From Mycosarcoma maydis (taxonomy: Eukaryota; Basidiomycota; Ustilaginomycetes; Ustilaginales), in the NCBI RefSeq assembly GCF_000328475.2, contig NC_026478.1, positions 62,001 to 126,000 of the forward strand: a stretch of DNA of 64,000 nucleotides. The letters are read 5' to 3'. Shown in pieces: positions 40,844-51,400 of this stretch. How positions within the stretch are numbered: position 1 is the stretch's first letter; each line of letters begins with the position of its first letter. The position numbers and the translations under genes are program-made. Under the pieces are notes generated by a model. It ran no database searches and had not been told where the DNA came from. It saw only the letters and a program-made list of their open reading frames with translations.

Positions 40844-41262
40844 ATCTTCGGCTGTTCGAAGCGACGAAAGAGGTTGGCTGTAGCTATGTCTACGGGTGGA
40901 TGAGAAGAGAGACCGTCCATGTGATGCTTGATTTAACTTTAGTCTATACAGTAACTACGTCGTGCGTGATAGGCTCGCGTGTCGGCGGCATTCGTGATTC
41001 ACGGATTCTTGATTGCAATTTTCCCCCCGATTTCGTTTCGATGCGCATTAGGCGAGAGGGTTCACGCAGCTCAATCACGAATATGTGCAAGTCACACAGT
41101 CTGTGAGTCACGAGTGCTGCAACAAACGATTCTGCTCCACTTGCACACTCTGTGACTTCACACTAGTGATTTGTTGACCATCACCTGCTCCACGTACGCC
41201 CTCTCATCCTTGCTCTTCTCTCCCCTTCTCGCTTGGAGACACTGCCATGAGGATCGACGATC
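40844..41262. other. Divergent intergenic region
   Basis: It holds the promoters of the SPF31-like and RING genes. Heptad-family sites are at 40989-41006, 41073-41082 and 41103-41113. No gene is seen. Confidence 0.5.
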
Positions 41263-43188
41263 ATGCTACCTTCTCTCGCTCTCAGCGCCTCTAGCTTGGA
41301 CCAGTTTCGGAAAAACGTCTATAGACCTCGTCTTTGCCTTTTGCTGCTCATCCTCCTTCTCAGTCCGTATAATACGAGTCAGCTGACATCATCCTCCGAA
41401 ACCTCTGAGACGAGCGTCAGCCAGCCGGCACAACCAGAATGGTCGATCAGCATCATTGATGGCCTTGTAGTAGCTGCAGCTCCGTCCGCATTGTCATCGA
41501 CTCCTCCGAGGGCGAACGCTAGGCAAGAGAGAAAGTCACAGCCCAATAAGAACGAAAAGGCGAGCCCATCAGCAGCACCTCGCTCTTCAAACACCAAAGA
41601 CGAGAGTAATGACACTGAAAGTTCTGCATCTCAGCAAGGACAGCCACCACCTGGCTCTCTCTTCCGCTTCCCAAAACTGAGTTGGGCATTACTCATCGAT
41701 GAGCACGTTCTACCTGCGATGCTCTCGCTTCACCTGCTGTGGGCGATTCGTCTCGCAGCCATGGCAGTGGAAGACGGGCTGGTCCGTAATACTCTGCTAG
41801 GAGCCAAGTCTCACTTCCGCTCGGTGACCCTTCCGCTCCTCTACCTCTTTATTCTTGGCATTCTTGCGGTTCTCACCGGTCAGCCTGGCACCGTAGCTGC
41901 GATTCGATCGCTCTGCTGCACGTGGAGGAATCAATTCGGCTTCGACGTGCTGGAATCACCATCTTCTGAGCAAGGAAAGAAGGTTGTTTCTCGAGCAGAT
42001 GGCCTGCTTCCTTCTTCACTCTTTGTCATTCTTGAAACGGCTTCGACGCTTGTAAACGTGCTCAGTATCCTTCCCAAGGTGGACGCTTCGTCGATCGCCG
42101 GCATTCTACCAGCGCAGATGCGACTCCCTTCGCCCTCACATTTGCCTCCTTTGGTCGAGATGCTACCCTTGCCTTCCTTCATCAAAGTCGCTCTGACGGG
42201 CGCAGTGACCAGCACTTCCACGGCTAGATATGCGAGAAGCCGGCGACCTATGATGCCTTCCATCAACGCAGGTGCAGCCACAGCCACAGCCACAGGCCAA
42301 ACAGGAGATCAAAGGTCTGATCAACGTGCACAGCCGCAGCAAAGCAACGTCTATGAAAGTGGAGGTTCTGCGACTTCGACAGCAATCGAGCCTCGGCCAT
42401 CGGACCATGTGGGCGAGTCGGGAGACTCATACCCGCAACAGATCTATCGTCTTATTGGTGCGCCCGATAATGAAGTGGTACGGTCAACGAGTGTCGCTCA
42501 TCCGATTGCTCCTCTACGTCTGCCAGAGACTGACACAGGCTCGGAGCAAGGGGCATTAGAATCGTCTGCGTCACGACGCCGGAGAGCACCTCGTATGCGC
42601 GGTCAGTCAGTGCTTGTCTCCACAAAGTGGATCTTGGAAACCGCCACTGCGCTGTTCGACAAGGCCATGGGCACGCTTATCTACGCCATCATCACGCTGC
42701 GGCTGCCGACACTTTCACCAACCTCCTTGCCTCCCGTGCTTTCGCTATTGAGCCTGCGATCCGAACTAGCCTCGCTGACGCAAATCTGGTCAAGAGCGCG
42801 CAACTCTGTGGAATGCCTCGAATTTGTTCGGCGCAGATGGGGTGTCCAGCTCGATCAAGGTCAGGACCCATACGCCTCAGTGTCGAGACCACGTGCAGCT
42901 GCAGCTGTAGGCGATTACAAATGGAAGTCGTACGACGATGTGTATTGCGCCATCTGTTTTGAACAGACTCGATCTGCCCAAGCGTCAGCGGCCACGAGCG
43001 ACCGACAAGCTGATGACAGGAAGCCGCACAAGTTTGAGTTCTGCCGACTCGACTGCGGTCACGAGCTCCATGATGTCTGTCTCGTGTCGTGGCTGACTGC
43101 ACAGGCTTTCTGTCCCACATGCCATGTTGTTCTCAGTTTCAGTCCCAGAGCGGCTTCGTCGTCTAGACGCACCTCTGTGCAGGAGTGA
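41263..43188 (+). CDS. Membrane RING-H2 protein, probable E3 ubiquitin ligase
   Basis: Single exon, 641 residues. Hydrophobic segments occur near 25-40, 135-160 and 185-205, and less clearly near 470. A variable Ser/Gln-rich region lies between. The C-terminus (about 565-625) is a RING-H2 domain: CAIC, then LDCGHELHDVC, and finally CPTC, giving C3H2C3 spacing with an insert of about 30 residues between the first CxxC and the rest. Membrane RING-H2 proteins act as E3 ligases in ER- or Golgi-associated degradation; the substrate is unknown. An upstream ATG at 41247 is out of frame and very close. Confidence 0.83.
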   Translation: MLPSLALSASSLDQFRKNVYRPRLCLLLLILLLSPYNTSQLTSSSETSETSVSQPAQPEWSISIIDGLVVAAAPSALSSTPPRANARQERKSQPNKNEKASPSAAPRSSNTKDESNDTESSASQQGQPPPGSLFRFPKLSWALLIDEHVLPAMLSLHLLWAIRLAAMAVEDGLVRNTLLGAKSHFRSVTLPLLYLFILGILAVLTGQPGTVAAIRSLCCTWRNQFGFDVLESPSSEQGKKVVSRADGLLPSSLFVILETASTLVNVLSILPKVDASSIAGILPAQMRLPSPSHLPPLVEMLPLPSFIKVALTGAVTSTSTARYARSRRPMMPSINAGAATATATGQTGDQRSDQRAQPQQSNVYESGGSATSTAIEPRPSDHVGESGDSYPQQIYRLIGAPDNEVVRSTSVAHPIAPLRLPETDTGSEQGALESSASRRRRAPRMRGQSVLVSTKWILETATALFDKAMGTLIYAIITLRLPTLSPTSLPPVLSLLSLRSELASLTQIWSRARNSVECLEFVRRRWGVQLDQGQDPYASVSRPRAAAAVGDYKWKSYDDVYCAICFEQTRSAQASAATSDRQADDRKPHKFEFCRLDCGHELHDVCLVSWLTAQAFCPTCHVVLSFSPRAASSSRRTSVQE

Positions 43189-43771
43189 AGATTGCGTACA
43201 GTCTTTACTTGCATCAATGGACATCTAGAGCTCATAGCCATGTTTGCCTTACCATGATCATCCTATGTCAAAAATTTAAGGCAAAAAGAAAGAACGTCGT
43301 GTGTTGGTTGTGTGATGAGGTGGTAGAGCGAGTATCGGCGGTTTGAACGGCGTTCTGTAACAAGCGTGAAGGGAGCATTTACCATAAGAGGAAGGAGCCA
43401 TGTGACGGTGCAGCGTACCAAGACAATCACGAATCGTGAATTTTCAGCCGTGGGTTTTCTTCGGACGTGATGGGCTTTTGCAGATTTCAAATCACGACTC
43501 GTCACGGCAGGGTTTGTCTCGGCGGAAAAGAACACGCCTTGCAGCTGTCACAAAAAGTCGTGAGTGTTGATCTTTCTTATCTTGGGGCTTTGCTCCAACG
43601 GTGGGGGCACAACGGCTGGCTTTATTTGTATCACGCAGGACCACCTGCCATCTTTCTGATCATCACCACCATCGTTTGAAAGAGACGTGAGGCTGAGCTC
43701 CCTTTTCGAATCATACGGATCGCAATTCTTGCCGGAATCGTGTTCGGGTTATCGGTCAGCAAGTGCCCATC
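43189..43771. other. Intergenic region before L-serine dehydratase
   Basis: Heptad-family sites are at 43424-43440 (AATCACGAATCGTGAAT), 43484-43499 and 43556-43563. No gene is seen. Confidence 0.5.
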
Positions 43772-46021
43772 ATGTTGCGGATAGGGTCATCTGCATCTCT
43801 GTTGCTGCGTACTCCCAGATGTACGGCTACGGCAGCTCAAAGCAGCCTTGCTATTCACACTTGCATCGCGCATCGAAAAAACTGTACGATTTCGCAGGCT
43901 CACTCCCTCATTGCCCCATCTGTGCTGGCCCACACCCGTACCACTTGCCCCGACGGCTCAAGGCATGCAACTCGTCATGTACGATCTTTGCACACCACAA
44001 AAACTTCGGCCTCGACAGTAGAGGCTGCAGCCGCACAGAACGATCCAGCACCAAGCGAAGCGAGCGAGACCGAGCATGCCGTCATTTCCACCTTCGATCT
44101 GTTCTCCGTCGGCATTGGCCCATCTTCCTCTCACACTGTTGGTCCAATGCGTGCTGGTGTTATCTTCGTCTCAGACCTGGCCGACATGGATCTGCTCGAT
44201 CGCGTACACACAATCAAGATCAACCTCTACGGGTCGCTTGCTCTGACAGGTGCAGGGCATATGACACCACAAGCGCTGCTGGGCGGTCTTGAGGGCGATG
44301 ACTGCGAAACCGTCGATCCTCCTTCGGTTCCGGTTCGATTCGAAGAGATCAAGCAGGCAAAGAAACTCTATCTTGGCAAAAACCTCTTCAAAACGCTGGG
44401 TGAAGGAACCACAGATTCTGGAAAGCCGATCACGAAGGGAAAGATGATCGATTTCGATTATGATCGAGATCTCAAGTGGATGTTTGGTCAGGTGCTGCCT
44501 CATCACTCCAACGGGATAAGGATGAGCGTGTTTGACAGTGATGGAGAGATGCTCGCCACCAACGACTATTACTCGGTCGGAGGCGGATTTGTAGTCAATG
44601 GCGCGCTTGCTACGCCATCGTCGTCTGCGACCTTGTCCAAAGCCAAGCCCGAGATGGAACATGTCAAGGATGTCAAGCATAGCCATTCGACTGCTGCTAC
44701 GCCACTGCACGACGAGACACTCGAGGTCTCGGCGCATCCTATCGACTGGGGTGAAAACGTGTTCTACAAACAGATTCGTCGTAGTGACGCCGAAGCTGCA
44801 CGTCGAGCTGGGTCCGCGCCCACCGTCGAAGGACTCTTGCCTCAAGTAGAAGCTCCAACCCCGGCGCTTGATTCTAACTCTGCATGCGTGCCCTCCACGA
44901 CGCCCGAATCGCACTCGCCGGAAAAGCTCACATCGCGACCCGCGACAGGCCCGCCATTCCCGTTCCACAACGCGGCTAGCTTGCTGCGACAATGCAAGAC
45001 GCGCAACCTGACGATCGCACAAGTGGTGTACGAAAATGAACTGACGTGGAATCCGCCCGAGGTGGTGCATGAGAAGCTGGTCAAGATTTGGACTACGATG
45101 GACGAGTGCATCAGGGCAGGTGTTGAAAATGAGGAAAAAATATTGCCGGGCCCGCTGGCGGTGAGAAGGAGGGCGCCGCAGTTGTATGCGCGGCTGTTGA
45201 GGGGTGTCTATCGCGGCGGAGCTTCGCTCCACGGTGGAGGGGCAGGGTATGCCAAGCTGGATGATGGCGCACCGGGGATTGATTCCACTGCACCTGTCAA
45301 ACGTACACAGTCGACGTCGCTCGATCTGAGCACGCCTAAGCTGCGCACGCGCATGATCGGCAACTTCAACCACGCCATCATGCCGTGTCCACCGCGCCGC
45401 ACCAACTTTCCCGCAATCGACTATCTGACGTGCTACGCGATCGCTACCAACGAGCAGAACGCCGCGGGTGGGCGCATCGTGACCGCGCCCACCAATGGCG
45501 CCGCTGGCGTTCTGCCGTCAGTGCTCAAATACTGCTTCGAGTTCATCTTTGACGATGATCCCGTGCGCGACCTGACCAACTTTCTGCTCACCGCTTCCGC
45601 CATTGGTATGCTCTTCAAACGTGGTGCTACGTTATCTGCTGCCGAAGGCGGGTGTATGGCCGAAGTCGGGGTAGCCACCGCGATGGCAGCCGCTGGGTTT
45701 GTCGCCGTGCTGGGCGGTAGTCCTGAGAAGGTGCTCCAGGCTAGCGTGATCGGCATAGAGCACAATCTTGGCTTGACGTGCGATCCGCTCAATGGCCAGG
45801 TCCAGATCCCGTGCATCGAACGAAACGCGCTCGGCGCTGTCAAGGCGGTCACTGCTGCCCAACTTGCGCTCGCAGGCGACGGAAAACACTCGGTCAGCCT
45901 CGACGATGCCATCACCGCAATGCGCGAAACAGCCAGAGACATGCATACCAGCTACAAGGAGACGAGCTTGGGCGGATTGGCTACTGCAGTCAAGGTACCC
46001 GTTGCCATCCCGGATTGCTGA
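43772..46021 (+). CDS. L-serine dehydratase, iron-sulfur type, mitochondrial form
   Basis: Single exon, 749 residues. The N-terminus is an Arg/Ser/Thr-rich presequence (about 1-80). The beta domain follows with [21 protein letters not shown], the hallmark of the bacterial-type SdaA/TdcG family. The alpha domain at the C-terminus has [27 protein letters not shown] and the cysteines of the oxygen-sensitive [4Fe-4S] cluster ([26 protein letters not shown]). It deaminates L-serine to pyruvate and ammonia without PLP. It is much longer than bacterial SdaA (about 450) owing to the presequence and a low-complexity insert of roughly 100 residues between the domains (about 290-385). The chosen ATG follows an in-frame GTG. 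Confidence 0.92.
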   Translation: MLRIGSSASLLLRTPRCTATAAQSSLAIHTCIAHRKNCTISQAHSLIAPSVLAHTRTTCPDGSRHATRHVRSLHTTKTSASTVEAAAAQNDPAPSEASETEHAVISTFDLFSVGIGPSSSHTVGPMRAGVIFVSDLADMDLLDRVHTIKINLYGSLALTGAGHMTPQALLGGLEGDDCETVDPPSVPVRFEEIKQAKKLYLGKNLFKTLGEGTTDSGKPITKGKMIDFDYDRDLKWMFGQVLPHHSNGIRMSVFDSDGEMLATNDYYSVGGGFVVNGALATPSSSATLSKAKPEMEHVKDVKHSHSTAATPLHDETLEVSAHPIDWGENVFYKQIRRSDAEAARRAGSAPTVEGLLPQVEAPTPALDSNSACVPSTTPESHSPEKLTSRPATGPPFPFHNAASLLRQCKTRNLTIAQVVYENELTWNPPEVVHEKLVKIWTTMDECIRAGVENEEKILPGPLAVRRRAPQLYARLLRGVYRGGASLHGGGAGYAKLDDGAPGIDSTAPVKRTQSTSLDLSTPKLRTRMIGNFNHAIMPCPPRRTNFPAIDYLTCYAIATNEQNAAGGRIVTAPTNGAAGVLPSVLKYCFEFIFDDDPVRDLTNFLLTASAIGMLFKRGATLSAAEGGCMAEVGVATAMAAAGFVAVLGGSPEKVLQASVIGIEHNLGLTCDPLNGQVQIPCIERNALGAVKAVTAAQLALAGDGKHSVSLDDAITAMRETARDMHTSYKETSLGGLATAVKVPVAIPDC

Positions 46022-46267
46022 GCCCACACGCGTGCAAAAGCAAGACTCTTTGCTCTCCACCATGCATCACTTGAGACAACAACCACGAATCACGAATCGT
46101 AGATCACGAATAGAATCAGCAAATTTCTTCTAGAGATCCACAATCCACAATCCAATTAAGAGCATGTGACATGTGCTTCACGATAACAAATTGACGACAT
46201 GACTTACACATGCTTTCGCATGGTTCAAGTAAATCACGCATGTACTGTATTCCCAGGGAATTCTTCC
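46022..46267. other. Convergent spacer between L-serine dehydratase and a Zn2Cys6 gene
   Basis: A heptad array at 46084-46111 (CACGAAT, CACGAAT, CGTAGAT, CACGAAT) lies 63 nt after the serine dehydratase stop. No gene is seen. Confidence 0.5.
46084..46111. repeat. Heptad array of CACGAAT units
   Basis: Four consecutive 7-bp units, three of them exact CACGAAT, occur between two convergent genes. Confidence 0.8.
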
Positions 46268-49200
46268 TTACACATCCGTGCGCCAAATATCGTGCAGTAT
46301 ACCAGACCACTCAGACGAAACAAGGACATCATTCAAGATAAAGTCGAGCGAGTCGTACGCCGCGGCCGAATGCTGCATGTCCATGTTGGCGCTGGTTCGA
46401 TTTGCTAGGCTGAACGTCGACGTGTGGCTGGCGCTATCGATCATGTTAATGCGGTTGCTGAGGCCGTCGTAGTAAGGAGGCGGTGTGTTTGTGTGCAACG
46501 ATGCATTGGACGAGCCTGATGCGCCGAGCGTCGACGAATTCGGATGGCCTGCTGCGTAAGGCGTGAAAAAGCTGCCTTGTTGCGACTGCAGCGCTTGCGA
46601 CTGATGCGGATACAAGGGTGTGCCAACGCTGTCAGCTCTAACACTTCCACTGGATGCCAATGCAGCCGCAAGCGATTCCGTTGCATCAGGACCAGATTGC
46701 TGCACCCCATTTTCGCCGCGAGCATGTCTGGATTGATACGAATTTGGCGCCTCCGCTTCGAACATAGACGCTGTCGTACTAAACGACGACGCCGCATCAG
46801 AGGTCGGTCGGGACGCGCCAGGCGGTCTGGGCAGAGACGAGGTCGCGCCCATTTTGTCGGCTTGCATGGCATCAAAGCTTCTGCGCGATGCACCATCATC
46901 CTTGAGCAAGGTCGGGTAGCGCTCCAGGTTGGATGCAGCACCGGGGTGTGGCCTTACGCCTGGCTGCTGTTGTTGATGGCCGTCGCGGCTCCCTGGGTCT
47001 CGACGTGCAGGATCATCAGACGACGTATTTACCGACGTGGACTTGGTGCACCTCTGATGGTCCTTTTTCCGGCTGCAGTCAGTCCAGGCGACAATCACCT
47101 TGAGCATGCCTTGCAGAATGTAAGCACACGTGGCGGGAATGCTGCCGCTCTGGATCGAACCACTGGGATCCAGCGAGAGCATGGCGGCGACAAGATTCGA
47201 AAAGACGAGCTGCCAAGAGTCTGAACGCTTGGGTGGTGCCTTCCACAGCTTAAACATGGTAGCGTGCATCTCTATGGCGTTGAAGGCAGCCTCAAGCGCA
47301 TACCCGCATACATTGATCATTGGAAGCACAGTGCGCGATTGGCCTTCCACCATCCATCGGCTTGAGGTAGGATCACACTCGTTTTCACCTTTACCACTGA
47401 TGGGTGCCGTCTTTGCTGCCCTCGCGTCTCGGCAGAGCGTGCTTATATTGATGAGAACTTTTTCGGCGGCCAAAATCAGATGCTCGCCGTATCGCGAGAG
47501 AAATGCTCGTAGCTCTGGCGAGGCAATCTCTCCACGGATAAGCAAGGCAAGTTCGTGTCCAGGGACATTCTCCTTCTTATCGATGCCTAGTCCGCGAAAG
47601 ATGCCGGCACTCAGCACGAGAAGGTGGCCAGCAGTGGTCTCGATGGTAAGCCAAGTTCGGAGGAGGTTGCTGCCATGTTTTCCGTCGATAAGGCGTCGCT
47701 GGAGTTCATTGTCAACCTCTGTCACCTGATGCACGTAGTCGTCTAAGGTCGTCGACACAGAAGCGAGGCGTTCGGACTCAAGATCGCGGATGGAACACTT
47801 ATTGATGGCATCAAATGCGACGAGTAGATGCCTCATGGCAAGACAGCGCATAGCAAGGCCAGTGCTGCCGATGCCACGCTTCGTAGACCAGCGTCTTTGC
47901 GCAAACAGCTCGTTCTCCATAGCCAGTTCGTCAGTTGCGAGGGGCTCTTGAGTAGGTAACTCTTGAGTAGGTAAAATGAGCGAACGGCTCCAATCGTCAG
48001 AGAAATAACGAATGTCGATGCTCTCGTAGAGTTCATCGTCGCCAAGAGTGAAGCAATTGTACCACGTCTTGACGCTAGCCCATGCCATGGCTGTACGTTT
48101 GGTCTCAAAGTCGTCGAGCTGATTAGAGGATGTGAAAAACGAGTACGGAGCAGCGGCGGTCAAAGCGACGCGGTCGAGTCGAACCGAACGTGCAAAGCGT
48201 TCCGCGGCGCTGATCTGCGAATCGGAGCGGATGCGGTTGCGCGAGGGACCGGGGATGGCCGAGACATCGACGGGAAAGAGGGCGAGCAATTCTAGAGCCT
48301 CGACGGCCTTGCTGGAGCGAGGGGACGTGATCATGACACGTGCCAGATCTCGAATGACAAAGCGGGTGACAGAGAAGCGCAAGACATCGTCTTTGGGATC
48401 GCGAATGTGCTGCATGGCGATCACGTAGAGCACTTGTTCCAGGAGTTGGGTCGAGAGAGTCTGCTTGCCTTGTTTCGCCTCTTGGCGGACCTGGTAGGCG
48501 TTGGAGATGTGGGGCATCCAGAGCGTTAGGTTGGACTCGCACCAGTCGCTGAGCTGCTTGGACTTTTCATCCGAGACTATCTCGCTGACATCGGTTTCAA
48601 TGGTGGCTCGCGCCGATACGAGACGGAACACTTTGGACGCAAAACGATTCTGGCGTGGGACAAGCTCGGTGAGAAGTGTGAGAGGACGACTCCGGGTGGA
48701 AAATCGTTCCCAGGTGTCGATGTTGGCCGAGTCTCGGGGATTACGTTCTTGCGTTTTGATGTGAGCTTCGGGGCCGGCCGATGCGGTCCACGGGTTGGTT
48801 GGATCGGGTTGGCGAGAGGCAGAAGGGACAGATGTTGCGTCGTCTTCGTCCGAGGATGAGTCGGGCGTTCTGGGAGCCAGTCGAGCTTCGGCTGGATAGA
48901 TGATCTGATCGCCAAAGACGCGACCACCGGCGAGTTTGAGGTGATTGACATCGACAGGTGGGACGTCCGAAGCTAAAAGGCTGGTTGTACTGGTGCTGTC
49001 AGCACCATTGACACCGTTGGCATTGTACAGCGAAGATGAGATGGACGAAGTTGTGGAAGACTTTCGCATGGAAGGAGGATGAGTAGAGAGAGGAGCCCGG
49101 TTTCTGGACGAGGTCGGCGGCCGAGGGGTGCTGAGTTGGTTGGCGAACTTTTTCGGCTTCTTTTTGTTGGCGTCGTCGACAATGCACGAAATCTGGAGCG

Positions 49201-49468
49201 TTCTGCATCGGTGACATGCCTGGTGGTCAGGAAGAGGCAAGGAGCTGGAGGGCACCTCGAGGTCAGGAAGTTCGCACCTTGCCTTGCGCTGCTGACACAT
49301 GCTGCACGAACGACGAGCATGTGTGCGACGTGGACGTTTCTGGATCCGAGGCGGGTCAGCATTGTTGTCAACGGGCACAGCCAGGTTGATGGTAGACGGA
49401 TGCAAGCTTGCAGATGAAGATGACAGACCTGCCTGCGCACCGAATGCTCTGGATGAGTTGTGCTCCAT
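46268..49468 (-). CDS. Zn2Cys6 fungal transcription factor
   Basis: Single exon, 1066 residues. The zinc cluster has Cys at 55, 58, 65, 85, 88 and 95 (CX2CX6CX19CX2CX6C), preceded by a basic RPRRTHARR stretch. The 19-residue central loop is long for the class. The middle (about 270-770) is helical, rich in Leu, Arg and Trp, and fits the fungal regulatory domain (RSLIL, FRGLGIDKKENVPGHELALLIRGEI). The C-terminal third is Ser/Gln/Asn-rich and disordered, ending in a hydrophobic EWSGILHDIWRTDV tail that could be an activation motif, as in leucine-biosynthesis and related regulators. Targets are unknown. It is convergent with L-serine dehydratase. Confidence 0.9.
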   Translation of the reverse strand: MEHNSSRAFGAQAGLSSSSASLHPSTINLAVPVDNNADPPRIQKRPRRTHARRSCSMCQQRKARCELPDLEVPSSSLPLPDHQACHRCRTLQISCIVDDANKKKPKKFANQLSTPRPPTSSRNRAPLSTHPPSMRKSSTTSSISSSLYNANGVNGADSTSTTSLLASDVPPVDVNHLKLAGGRVFGDQIIYPAEARLAPRTPDSSSDEDDATSVPSASRQPDPTNPWTASAGPEAHIKTQERNPRDSANIDTWERFSTRSRPLTLLTELVPRQNRFASKVFRLVSARATIETDVSEIVSDEKSKQLSDWCESNLTLWMPHISNAYQVRQEAKQGKQTLSTQLLEQVLYVIAMQHIRDPKDDVLRFSVTRFVIRDLARVMITSPRSSKAVEALELLALFPVDVSAIPGPSRNRIRSDSQISAAERFARSVRLDRVALTAAAPYSFFTSSNQLDDFETKRTAMAWASVKTWYNCFTLGDDELYESIDIRYFSDDWSRSLILPTQELPTQEPLATDELAMENELFAQRRWSTKRGIGSTGLAMRCLAMRHLLVAFDAINKCSIRDLESERLASVSTTLDDYVHQVTEVDNELQRRLIDGKHGSNLLRTWLTIETTAGHLLVLSAGIFRGLGIDKKENVPGHELALLIRGEIASPELRAFLSRYGEHLILAAEKVLINISTLCRDARAAKTAPISGKGENECDPTSSRWMVEGQSRTVLPMINVCGYALEAAFNAIEMHATMFKLWKAPPKRSDSWQLVFSNLVAAMLSLDPSGSIQSGSIPATCAYILQGMLKVIVAWTDCSRKKDHQRCTKSTSVNTSSDDPARRDPGSRDGHQQQQPGVRPHPGAASNLERYPTLLKDDGASRRSFDAMQADKMGATSSLPRPPGASRPTSDAASSFSTTASMFEAEAPNSYQSRHARGENGVQQSGPDATESLAAALASSGSVRADSVGTPLYPHQSQALQSQQGSFFTPYAAGHPNSSTLGASGSSNASLHTNTPPPYYDGLSNRINMIDSASHTSTFSLANRTSANMDMQHSAAAYDSLDFILNDVLVSSEWSGILHDIWRTDV

Positions 49469-49966
49469 CTTTGGCGCGGGAATGGATAGTCAGGGAGGGG
49501 TGGCAGGTTTTGCACTTCGAAGCCGAAGAGAGGTACAAAGATGATTGCTAAACCGTTGGCATGAGGACGGAAGCTCGAAGAGGGTTTAACACGATGGGGA
49601 GCAATCTCGTTCTCAGTTTTAGCCAGAGGAGGGGACTGTGAAGGCTCGATGAGGGTAGGTGCCAAGTAGGTGCGTTGTGTTGTCGCAGCAGAGCGATCGG
49701 TTCAGGGTCAAACGAGGCAGAGAGATAGCTATGAGAGTGGAAGGGAATACAAGAAGGATAGGACGAGAAGAAACGATCGACGCACAGAGCGTCAATGGTG
49801 GTGCGACGGAGGACACGTTGGACGACCGAAACGGCGGTCGAACCCAGCAGTCATGTCGCTTGATGCAAGGTGGCCACGAGGAGCGAGCAAGCCGTCATGT
49901 GAATACAAGATTTGAGAAAATGCGAGGTGTGGAGCCAGAGTGAGACAGTAGTGACGGCGATCAATG

Positions 49967-49990
49967 AACGACGACGACGACGACGACGAC
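49967..49990. repeat. ACG trinucleotide microsatellite
   Basis: Eight near-perfect ACG units in a row in intergenic DNA. Confidence 0.85.
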
Positions 49991-50116
49991 CAAGACCAAA
50001 ACAATCACGAATAACTAACAACAAAGAGTCAAAGACACAATGTTCATTTGACGCACAGAGCTTGTCAACGTCAACGTGCACGGTGCGATGGTGGCTGAGT
50101 TTTTGGTTCACGGATG

Positions 50117-50157
50117 CAAAATTGGCAAATTGGCAAATTGGCAAATTGGCAAATTGA
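50117..50157. repeat. Tandem repeat of GGCAAATT
   Basis: About four and a half copies of the 8-bp unit GGCAAATT, exact in the centre. Confidence 0.88.
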
Positions 50158-50996
50158 CAGTCATGAGTCGCGAGTGGTGAGTTTTTTTGTACGTACCTCA
50201 CAGTTCGCGAGTCGGAAGTTTTGGCTTTTGCCCACGCTCATCACAAGCCAATCATGAATTACGAAATCCCAAGTCACGAGCGCGAGTTGCGAGAAGAATT
50301 CACATTCGTGAATCACGATTCTGATTCTTAACCTGTTTTGTGGTTCGTTTGCGATTCGTTGTCCTCTCACGTCTCGTGTCTTGGTCCGGATACGATTTCA
50401 TGATTCACGATTCGCTCAGTGGTGACTGTCCAGAGTTGACGTCGTGCGTTCCCAGACCCAGAAAACGAAAAGCAAAACTCATGACAGACTCGAAAGTCAA
50501 AATCACACGTCACTTGTCACCCAACCGGTTCCTGCGGCGAGCCTGCCGTCTGTCTATGCTTGACAGTGACGAGAACCATAGTCAAATGAATGTGATCCGC
50601 AGTGGTTTTATTTGGCTGAGCTTGCATCATCTTTTCTCGGCACTTTGATTGGCTTTGTTGCGCCCAAGCTTCCGGATTTACAGTACATCACGGATTCACA
50701 TCACACCCAGTGATGCTGTGACGCATGACGGATCGTTGCTACAACCAACGTCGCCGGGATTGCAAGGCTTCCATACTATCAAAGTGTGCTCCGCTCAACT
50801 CCAATGTCGTGGTCAACCTTCTCTAGTTTCTCGAGCTTTCCAAGTCATGCGTTCTGTGCAATTGTTATCGCCCATTCGACGACTTTGAGGCACGAAGCAC
50901 TGTGTTGGTTCCAGTCAGAGCGTGCCTGCGCCGCTAAAATTCATGAACCGTGATTCTGTGATTGTGATTGCCGATCCTGTGCTTCTTGGTAATTAA

Positions 50997-51014
50997 TTGG
51001 GTTTGTTAACCCAA
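50997..51014. repeat. Short inverted repeat
   Basis: TTGGGTT and AACCCAA are perfect inverted arms around a 4-base TGTT loop. It is isolated in intergenic DNA. Confidence 0.6.
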
Positions 51015-51258
51015 ATTGTGACTTGCGCCAAGCTCGCGTCCCCTGCGTCCGCTTTGCGAGCACGCAATCAGAACACGATCTCGGACGTCCCTGAAGCTCG
51101 CTTGACTTCGTATGGCGATGGTGCTCTCGTAAACGTGTTCCTTGCTCCGACATTCGCAGTCACGTTCGCAAGCATGAATCCGCGCAGCCGATACAAATAT
51201 GCATCGACGGATGCCCGGTGCTGCTAGCGGTCCTCTATTTTCTGCCGACAATCCGACC

Positions 51259-51283
51259 CATTCGTGATTCGTGATTCGTGATT
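51259..51283. repeat. Heptad array of TCGTGAT units
   Basis: Three exact TCGTGAT units in a row, 7-bp period, lie about 120 bp downstream of the acyltransferase gene's 3' end. Confidence 0.8.
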
Positions 51284-51400
51284 GCGCTTCATATGCGATA
51301 GAATCACACAGCCTGTCTTCACCATGATCCATGGCCTGTATTGCGGATAGTCGCATTATCTTCAAGTTCAGCATCTAGCCACTGCCCACTGCATCATCAT

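Larger units (their letters stand above)
49469..51400. other. Gene-poor stretch of 1.9 kb rich in short repeats
   Basis: No gene is recognised. It contains an ACG trinucleotide run (49967-49990), a GGCAAATT tandem repeat (50117-50157), heptad-family sites at 50002, 50169, 50271, 50304-50321, 50401, 50941-50968 and 51259-51283, and an inverted repeat TTGGGTT-TGTT-AACCCAA at 50997-51014. It separates a transcription-factor gene and a siderophore-type acyltransferase gene, both on the minus strand, so the part near 49469 is the former's promoter. Confidence 0.6.

Noticed and set aside
44171..45373. 400-codon frame antisense to L-serine dehydratase
   Set aside because: No domain character. The plus-strand frame has the SdaA signatures.
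49825..49850. B-box-like GGGTTCGACC on the minus strand
   Set aside because: No A box or cloverleaf can be folded around it, so it is not a tRNA gene.
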